From Marsupella aquatica (taxonomy: Eukaryota; Marchantiophyta), in NCBI GenBank assembly GCA_973895155.1, contig OZ316891.1:8804001-8868000 (forward strand): DNA of 64,000 bases, written 5' to 3'. Position numbers and translations under genes: made by a program. Positions 56,636 to 64,000 of the stretch are shown here, one piece after another (positions within the stretch are counted from its first letter, which is position 1; every line of letters starts with the position of its first letter). The notes beneath the pieces are model-generated. The model made no database searches, had not been told where the DNA came from, and worked only from the letters and a program-made list of their open reading frames with translations.

Positions 56636-59600
56636 TCATACCATTGTTTGAAGATATTGATCCAAAGCACGTCTATCTATTGGATCCAACACATAGATAC
56701 GATCCATAACCCCTTCTTTCATGGTTAAACTAACACTAGCAATGACCATTTCAATATCCATCCATTTCAAATCAGTGGTATCATATCTGAATTCACTTTT
56801 GCTCTTACCAATAGGACTATACCAATTTAACAACAGTTCACAAATGTTACCTGATTGCCCTGCAAGTGGAGTTGGCCTATCCATCAAATCAATTGGTGAC
56901 CGACAATTGCCCCACCTACTGCCATACTTCTGTCTCATTTGGACAATCCGACCCAACCAAAAATATTTCTTACCTGCTGAGATTGCCTCCACCACAACCT
57001 TATTCTTTCCTCCCTTTCTTTTTCCAGATCTAGTACTTGGAGCAAGACTATCATCAGACTCAAATGCAATTGCACAATCAGTGCCAACATCAACAAAACA
57101 TGAGTTAGGATTGACTTCTTGCACTTTTCTCTTGCCAGTACTATAGTATAGCACTTGTTTCACCCTTGTCAGCCTATCTTTTGACAAATGCGGATTTCCT
57201 ACCAACTGGCTTACCAGAGTGGATTTGTAAATCACCTTGCCTTCATAAGTAACAGTAGGCACTACCTTGGTACGATTCTGTACATTAGTTACAGCATGGA
57301 CAACTGATCCAAACACATGCCGAACTTCATGACCTAATGTCTCAAGCTCATCTGAGGGGTCTACATCAAACTGTATATCATCTCTGTGTACATCATCTGA
57401 ATGCATCTCAGGAACAACAATGGGATCTGGTTCTGTTAACCATGCATCTATTCTATTCAGATCATCCTCAGGATCTTCCAATTCATGAAAATCTCCAGTT
57501 GGGCGAGGACCTATGTCTGGTGGTTGGTGCTCTACTTGCTCCTCAGAATCATTGCAAACAATTGCTTCCTTCAGAACCACCTCTAGTGGCCAGGTCTCAC
57601 TTTCCACAACCCAAGGACATGTCCACCATCTCTTTCTAGCTGCTGGTAAGGAACTTCGTGGAGACATCTGCAATTGATGCATAAGATCCTTAGCAGCAAC
57701 AAAACCTTCTTTAAGGGCTGCAACCACTAATTCATTAGTCTCAATGAGAGAATAGTCAAGTAGATTTGGTGCTTCCTCCCCTTCCCCTATAGGATGAATC
57801 TTCCCCCATACATGATCTTGTTTCTTATGTGAACGACCTATCTTCAAGCCTTCTGGTCCATATTCTAGGGCAGCAAGCCGGTTCAGTCCAACAGCACTAT
57901 CCAACAGAGAGCCAAAATCATAATTCCGCTCATGGCCACTCATGCCTCCTACCTTGCTGAAGAAAATCTCACAACAATCTGAACCTAGCAAGTGGAAGGG
58001 AACACCTAGATGTGGGAACTTATCTCGAAAGGCACAAATTAACAGCACAATGAAATGACATGACATGTTAACATCATGAAAAGCCTGAATAGACATCATG
58101 TCTTTCTCAGTGTGTGCTGCAAAGTTCCCACCCACTGAATGGTCACCAAACCTCAACCACAATCTCCACAAACGTAGAAAGAATGAAACCTTGGATGCTA
58201 ACACAATACGGGACCTCAAATCATGAACTGGAGAAAAGAAAATATCTAAGTAATCTGCACAAATCTCCAAGTACAACTGAGTTCCTAAACTTCGTTCATG
58301 TTGTACATCTCTCCTCTCATACATATCTTTCAGACATTGCTGCACTCTTCTTGCTGCTATTCGTTGTGGACCTGCCCAATTCTGCCGGTCAGTCCTATTC
58401 ACATCATCCCAAGCCATGCCATGTTCATGAATTGGATAATGATTGTAGACATTAGCTACATAAGATAAAGATGCATGTTGATCTCCTAGCACCAGTAAAG
58501 AAGACACTCTGTCTAAGGGGTTTATCATCTTTTTCCCATTATGAGGTTGGTCTTGGTCACCAAAGCCATACAAATCTCCATTTGGTAGAATTGACACAGA
58601 GTATGTCCACCCTTCCCACCCAACTCCGTACCTTGGGTATGATCCATTCTGCCCTCTGTAATCTTCCAGCATCAGCTTTCGGCGACGTGCATCACCATCA
58701 CTAGCATGTCCAAGCAAAGGGCCTACCATAGCTCTACAATATTCATCCCAAAAAGCCTTTAACTGGACCCAATGCTCTCGTACCCAAGAAGCTGTGAACT
58801 TATTACAAGTTGGAAGTGCACACACAACCAATTTAGGTAAGGACTCATGCAGAGGATTCACAATCACAACTCGGGCATACATGCACTTGGGGCATTGTTC
58901 AAATGTACTTACAATTTTATCATACCCCTCATCACCTTCACCTACTAGAATTTCCAAACCATAGGAGCATACATGCTGCTCTGAAGGTCCACAGAAACCA
59001 ATGAGAGTATCATACTTTGCCTCCCACCTGAAACACAGACATGCAATTTTTCAATATCACAGCAATTCCACCCAAGTGCTACTTGTAAAGTCATTAAAAA
59101 AACAATTGGAAAAATGTCCAGTTCCAATTACCTAGGGCGTTCTTTGATCCTTGTTTCATCCTCAGCAAAGATAACAGGCACATCCCCCTCAATGCCCAAT
59201 GAGTGCTTTGCAGCAGACAACACTCTAGCAATCTCCTGAAAGGTTTCCTTCCGTAACCCGGTTCGAAAAGGTGTGAGTTTTGCTCTATCACGTTTTAGGG
59301 TCACAAGGCTAGGGGCTGTCAAGTTTCGTGCAAAACAATGAGCAACTTGACGGCCCCCAAATTGGAACATAGCCTGAGCAATAGCTCGAGTCCTATTACT
59401 GTAACGATTACCTTTTGGCTTCCTGCCTAAATTGCGAGCTACATCCTTCAAGAAATCCCACAAACCCTCCTTACCACCAAATGCACCATTCCTGTGTCCA
59501 TTCAAAATACTCCTAAGAAACAATCTCAAATCCTTCCTGTTTGCTGCAACTCCTAACAACTCCTCTAGTTTTCGTTTCCTGGTGCTCAAGGCACATACTT

Positions 59601-61212
59601 TCTGAGCCTGCAAAGCTAACAACCAACGCTCTTTTCGTCGCACAGAGTTCAGGTTGTGCACTTGATCTCTTAACTCTGTGTTGGTCAAATAATCCAAACG
59701 TATACCACCAGCAGTGGTTCGGCTCCCTCTGTGGACTACTGCTTCCGCTTCCCTGTGCACCCGTCCACGAAAATCATCTTCTAGTGTTATAGAATCACAT
59801 TCACTACAAGTTAGATTTTCAAATCCTCCTCCATTATGTGATAACCTCAAGCAATCCTTGTGTCTAAAACAGCCTGCTATACTCACAACACTCTCTCTAC
59901 TTGGATGGAAAACATCCAAGCAACAACTTGGCTCACAATGCCATGTAATTCCCCCAGACTGATCATCTAAAATGCCAGAAATATCATAAGACATACCCTT
60001 CCATAACAGTCGAGGCACACCTCTCTCTACCCATAATCCCCAGCAAAGCAAACTCAGACCAAGATCAACAGATTCACACACACCTGAACCTGAACCTGAA
60101 CTGCTGCCTGTCCGGGACCCATCATCTTTAAAGAACTTCAAAATCCCGCTCTGACCAGGATGTAGGTCCCTAGAATCAGTCCTCTTTGGCCTGCCCCTCT
60201 TCCCAGACCTCAAGGCAAGCATTTTTGTGTCATGCCTAGTCTCCAATGCATCCAAGTGATCTCGACTCACTAAGTGTGTCCTCAAATTGGGCTCCAAGGT
60301 AAGCTTCTTGGGGCACAAGTCAGTGTGAAGCATTCCACAGACAGTACAGCGAACCTTAAACAGGAAAGACCTGTTTACATACTCAGGAGTACTGGGATCA
60401 GGAACAATAGAGAATAGTTTGCCATCATCCCCAAGCTCAGCATTCAATCGCTGAACTATCTCAACACCTACTTTGATGGCGTCTGCATGATCATATTCTG
60501 GCTTCTCAGAGATGTCTGCTACCTGAACCAAAGTAGAAGGAATGCCCCTTCTCCGACAATAGTTATCCTTGTGCTTATTGAAGACCAAGTGTTTGGTCTT
60601 AAAATTACTAAAGCAATTGGAGATGGATTTAGGGTTCTGAGAGTTGTCTGCATTGCCATAAGTTTCCCTACATTCAAGACACTCCAGATGCCCTCGAACA
60701 TCTGTCCCCTCATCCCAGGTACGAATTCTCCAATTGTGATCACCATAACCCTTCTTATGTACCCATTTCTCTAACCTCATCCACTCATCTTTCCATAGCT
60801 TTGATGGGACATCTCCCATCAATTGTGACTCAAAAGAAGCCCTTACAGGGGAGGGTGCTAGTGCCGTTGGCCCCAGTTGTGGTGTCCCAGTATTTGGACC
60901 CAATGATGCAGGAGTGCAAGGATGATAGGGTACTGGTGGGATCCTCCCACCATCTCCAAGTTCTTGTTGTACAACAATAACTCTTCCATCCAGCTCAGAC
61001 AGATCAATTAATTTCTCATGTACAAGTTTCACTCGACCAGGAAGTCTCTCATCCCAAAAATCAAAGTCAAAGTCTAGAGTAGAGGCAATACGAGCCCTAA
61101 AATCATGTAGGGTGTGTCCTTCTTTGAATGACAAAACACAAATTGGTAAATCAGCCTTGTCATCCCCAACTTTGCGTATTAATTTAACAGAGTTGGGTTT
61201 AGGGGCTGCCAT
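56636..61212 (-). CDS. giant zinc-finger/AT-hook DDE transposase
   Basis: Two exons, 61212-59132 and 59027-56636, with a 104-bp GT-AG intron (TTTCAG acceptor), give 1490 aa in phase. Residues 178-214 and 289-319 are two zinc fingers, C-x2-C...H-x5-H, of BED/C2H2 type. 337-344 (G-K-R-G-R-P-K-R) is an AT-hook. A Cys/His-rich region lies at 425-475. The RNase H-like core has candidate catalytic residues D685 ('F-A-E-D-E-T-R'), D804 ('H-A-S-D-G-D-A-R-R-R-K') and E1047 ('S-D-C-C-E-I-F-F-S-K-V-G-G'). The 'S-D-G-(x)-R-R' and '(D/E)-x-F-F/G' motifs recall large uncharacterised transposase-like families in basidiomycetes and cnidarians, and more distantly P/hAT-type enzymes; this comparison is from memory. 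Both long exons are free of stops, suggesting recent activity. Confidence 0.8.
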
Positions 61213-61707
61213 TGCAATACAAATCTAGAACATGCATAGCACCATTGCTTTTGGAGTTGATAACAGAAAGACCTGCACAAATACATTTGAAATACACACA
61301 AGGGAAACACATTAGGATCTTCAAGAGATGCAATGACAACATACACATTCTCATGTAATGTACATAATGTCAGCATACATTTAACAATAGAAGTGCTAAT
61401 AGGCCAAAACACTTTATAATGCAATCCATCATACATGCAAATGTATTCAGTGAAAATCATGATATACCGCTAAAGTTGGATAAAATATCTTTGGACAAAA
61501 TATCCTTTTCGCCTGCTTTTCTAACAATTCCCGAAGTTTAGTGCTTCTGCTCATCAAAATACAGCACTATTAGTGACCTTAATTATGACAAAATGTCAAC
61601 ACTAATAAAATTGGGTACTACCACCCATGATGCACCTTAAGTATGTGCCTTGCTCATACCCCACTAAGACGTTGAAACCTAAGTAATAGGTTTGTTCATT
61701 ATTCAGA

Positions 61708-62382
61708 TCACTGGAGCCATGAAATGTGGTCCCTGATTGGAGTCTTGAGGTGTGGATCAATAGGATGACGGGGGCAATAAAACATCTGTCGCTGTTGTCC
61801 ATGTGCTTCATGGTCCCAGATGTCCCTATCATGAGCGAACCCTTTGCTTTTGATCATCTGGAGACAATCTGTATGCCAGGCATTTGGACATCGTAGACAT
61901 TGTACCATGTTCTTGACCATCTGACCCTCAAGACTCTGATAACATGTCACACATGTATGCAGTGGGCAGGACTTTGCATCAGCTACCAAACACCCAAAGC
62001 AATAAAATCGTACACAAAAACGATCAGAGCATTTTCGCACAATTGTAGGTGACGGTCCCACAGTGCGGCACCCATAACACATGGCCTGGTCCTGGTTACA
62101 ATTTGGGCAAAACCATGGCTTCCCTCCATGATGGAGGGGAAGGACTACACAGGGGCAAGAGTCATTAGGGGCTTCATCTCCAACCACATAATGAAATTGC
62201 CTGTGACATGGCCCATCACAAATTACCAACTTCCCACCATGCTCACAAATTGCACAAACATGAGGGCTAGTTTGTAGAATCTCTTGCTCAGAGAACAACG
62301 GAATACGCAATACCTCTTCCAAAGAGGCTCCTCTGTCAGAGGACTGTGTTGCTTTCTTTATGTTTGAAGTCCTTGTCGGCAT
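61708..62382 (-). CDS. EDM2-like multi-PHD-finger protein
   Basis: A single-exon frame of 224 aa from ATG 62382. Three Cys/His clusters follow one another: 43-95 (C-A-I-C-E-H-G-G...C-D-G-P-C...F-H), 102-144 (C-Y-G-C...C-...-F-C-V-R-F-Y-C-F-G-C) and 144-204 (C-V-T-C...C-L-R-C-P-N-A-W-H-T-D-C...F-Y-C-P-R-H). Their order and the linker spacing match the tandem PHD region of plant ENHANCED DOWNY MILDEW 2, which reads histone H3 methylation and tunes transposon silencing. EDM2 itself is over 1000 aa and has a methyltransferase-like domain, absent here. It lies 496 bp upstream of the transposase on the same strand. It may be an exon of a longer gene, but has its own ATG and stop. Confidence 0.7.
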   Translation of the reverse strand: MPTRTSNIKKATQSSDRGASLEEVLRIPLFSEQEILQTSPHVCAICEHGGKLVICDGPCHRQFHYVVGDEAPNDSCPCVVLPLHHGGKPWFCPNCNQDQAMCYGCRTVGPSPTIVRKCSDRFCVRFYCFGCLVADAKSCPLHTCVTCYQSLEGQMVKNMVQCLRCPNAWHTDCLQMIKSKGFAHDRDIWDHEAHGQQRQMFYCPRHPIDPHLKTPIRDHISWLQ

Positions 62383-62679
62383 GGTTCAACTGCAATCATC
62401 ACAAAGCACATCACATATGAGGGGGACATGATGATAGTGAGCAATCCATAGACAAAGATAAGGTTAATCATAGCACCTGCTCCAATGATCTGCAAACCTC
62501 CCTCCCAGATGAAGTCAACTACACAGTGCAACCTGAACACCCACCAACCAAGACATACATAAATACAATGCCAGCTTGCAAAACTTTGCCACATAATGGG
62601 AATGAAAAATATTCTCATATATCATGGATGGTACAATTGCAGCCTTGCAAACAAAGGCCTAGTCATATATGAACAACGC

Positions 62680-62830
62680 ATCCATGTACTATCAGGGACT
62701 ACAATGTCAAGCATCCATGGGTTGTAACCTTAGCTTGATCTGGAATACTATCTGGGGCTACAATATCAAGCTCAGTTGAATGTGGAATACTATCAGGGAC
62801 TACAATGTCAAGCGTGTCCGGGATGACAAT
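62680..62830 (-). repeat. ~48-bp imperfect tandem repeat in the Cys-rich gene
   Basis: ACTATCAGGGACTACAATGT and close variants recur at about 62688, 62736 and 62789, making the repeated acidic tail of the protein and running just past its stop. Confidence 0.65.
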
Positions 62831-63097
62831 CTTGCGTAAAAGACACTCATTTTGAGGCCAAATGGTTGGCCTTATACAAGAGCACTTCCAACGACGTGTG
62901 ACAACTTTGCCATGCTTTCCCATGTATGTCCTAGTAACAAGCCTTCCACGCATTTTCAAGCAGAAGCAATGGAACCATTCAAAATTCCCATCACCAACCC
63001 TGCACTTGACACAAGGTTCACACCAACAGCATTCATCTGGATGCTGCAGAAGGAGCTTCTCATAATTCGCTTCTAATGTAATGCCCAATATAGCCAT
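62699..63097 (-). CDS. small Cys-rich (PHD-like) protein
   Basis: 132 aa from ATG 63097. Residues 22-75 hold C-C-W-C-x2-C-x2-C, 'E-W-F-H-C-F-C' and 'W-K-C-S-C', the arrangement of a PHD-type zinc fold (C...C...W-x-H...C...C). The C-terminal third is made of two to three copies of a short acidic repeat ('D-I-V-x-P-D-S-I-P'), from a ~48-bp DNA repeat at about 62680-62830. It lies 317 bp upstream of the EDM2-like gene on the same strand, so the three genes may be co-inherited or form one spliced unit. The function is unknown. Confidence 0.5.
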   Translation of the reverse strand: MAILGITLEANYEKLLLQHPDECCWCEPCVKCRVGDGNFEWFHCFCLKMRGRLVTRTYMGKHGKVVTRRWKCSCIRPTIWPQNECLLRKIVIPDTLDIVVPDSIPHSTELDIVAPDSIPDQAKVTTHGCLTL

Positions 63098-63845
63098 GGC
63101 ACTATTTTTTTATACTCGGTGAATGGCCAGACGATTAGACGTGCAATGACAGGCAACTTACAATTCACTAGGTACACTATGTGTTCTAGCAAACTGCTTC
63201 ACCGCAAGTGTTGGTGCTCACTGCTGCAAGCGCTGATGACAACCTCTACAATTCCTTTTGCAACCTGTGAACAAAATTGAAACCACCATTCAATTTCTAA
63301 GTTTCAAAAACTTCCCATTACATGAAGACAACCAATTGGCCATGCATGTTACTACAGCAATAAAATAATAACCCAATCGCTCAACAGACCTGAATAGCTA
63401 ACCTGAATAGGATCAAGTTCAGAATCCAGAATGGTAATGCCCTTGCCCAGAAGCTTGAGAAACAAAAGAGAATTTAAAATCAAGCACGAGCGTCATCCAC
63501 GTCTTGACCAGGCCCGCCACCCAGTATGGCTGGAGGCTGTGGTCCCCCCTGGCTGAGTAAACACTTAAAGAAGTCTTCTCTTCTAGATGACTTAAAGAAA
63601 ATTGCAGGAACCAGCCAACGGGACACCAAGGCATGTAATAGAGAACCAGATTTGTGCGGGTGTGTGGGGGACGACAGAAGTCAAGTTACAAGATTTTTTT
63701 CCTGGGGTCCAGCCCACGGATGGAGATCATGTAAGGTGGTCAATCATGGCAAGTGCAATCATTGGAGACCTGTACTCGCGGTTACTCTAACGATGCATCC
63801 AAAAAACATGTGCGTCAAGTCGTCGATGCGGACACAGAAGGAGAG
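63098..63845. other. intergenic DNA, possibly the end of the transposon
   Basis: Upstream flank of the Cys-rich gene. No convincing gene. A terminal inverted repeat of the putative transposon should lie here or beyond, but I could not pair one with the left side by eye. Confidence 0.35.
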
Positions 63846-64000
63846 ATGAGTATGGACAACGTCGAGACAAATGACGACAATACTGAGCTAGTATTCGGCT
63901 GGGAAGTTGGAGCTGGATCTCAGCAGTGGCTCCAAACCTTATCTGCGAGGGCATGGCGAGCTCTGGAGGACAAAATACTCAAAGAGCTTATCGCCATTCA
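63846..64000 (+). CDS. possible 5' end of an unknown gene, right edge (partial)
   Basis: From ATG 63846 the frame is open for 51 codons to the window edge. It begins with an acidic, Asn/Asp-rich stretch, then 'F-G-W-E-V-G-A-G-S-Q-Q-W-L' and a helical region. No family recognised. Too short to be sure it is coding. Confidence 0.25.
   Translation, partial: MSMDNVETNDDNTELVFGWEVGAGSQQWLQTLSARAWRALEDKILKELIAI

Noticed and set aside
56636-61212. Kyakuja-Dileera-Zisupton (KDZ) transposase as the family
   Set aside because: Cys-rich regions suggested it at first, but the S-D-G-x-R-R and C-C-E-I-F-F-S motifs and fused AT-hook do not match the KDZ signature as I know it.
1-64000. CRISPR arrays, operons or bacterial features
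   Set aside because: Spliced plant-type genes and retrotransposons throughout; tandem repeats here lack unique equal-length spacers.

Overview
The window is nuclear DNA of a plant-lineage (streptophyte) eukaryote. Genes are split by GT-AG introns and sit in transposon-rich, repeat-rich DNA. Four host-type genes have plant relatives: a HOP/STI1 co-chaperone, a dehydrin-like protein, a CENP-E/KIN-7O-type kinesin and a COMT-type O-methyltransferase. The mobile DNA (Ty1/copia with an initiator-Met tRNA primer site, an R2-like non-LTR element, and a very large DDE transposase of a type I associate with fungi and cnidarians) would fit a non-seed land plant or a charophyte. The species cannot be fixed from sequence alone.

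Layout. 0-1.3 kb: 5' exon of a HOP gene on the minus strand, running off the left edge. 2.5-6.5 kb: transposon debris (Myb/SANT-like fragment, two copia-type LTRs, tail of an L1-like LINE). 6.9-13.8 kb: a segment bounded by inverted ~350-bp repeats, holding a dead R2-like retroelement and an EF-hand pseudogene. 14.0-16.3 kb: pyrimidine minisatellite, DRE/CRT sites and a two-exon dehydrin-like gene. 16.8-30.4 kb: a 33-exon kinesin on the minus strand, for which a phase-consistent model was built by hand (2028 aa, or about 2093 aa with an alternative last exon). 31.2-35.3 kb: minisatellites and AT-rich spacer.

35.3-44.0 kb: a complete but inactivated copia element with 5-bp target duplication CTTGT, two LTRs 1.1% apart, a 36-bp repeat array rich in ACGTG motifs in each LTR, and a second 2.1-kb insertion in its integrase carrying a 161-bp satellite-like array. 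44.1-45.1 kb: degenerate 358-bp tandem repeat. 46.5-49.2 kb: four-exon O-methyltransferase on the minus strand. 49.2-54.4 kb: repeat-bearing spacer.

54.5-63.1 kb is the most unusual block. A broken unknown gene (plus strand) lies tail-to-tail with a minus-strand set: a small Cys-rich protein, an EDM2-type PHD-finger protein and a 1490-aa zinc-finger/AT-hook DDE transposase with one intron. A D-arm-less tRNA-like sequence lies beside it. I read this as a candidate transposon that carries its own chromatin-reader gene. The termini were not found, so this remains a hypothesis.
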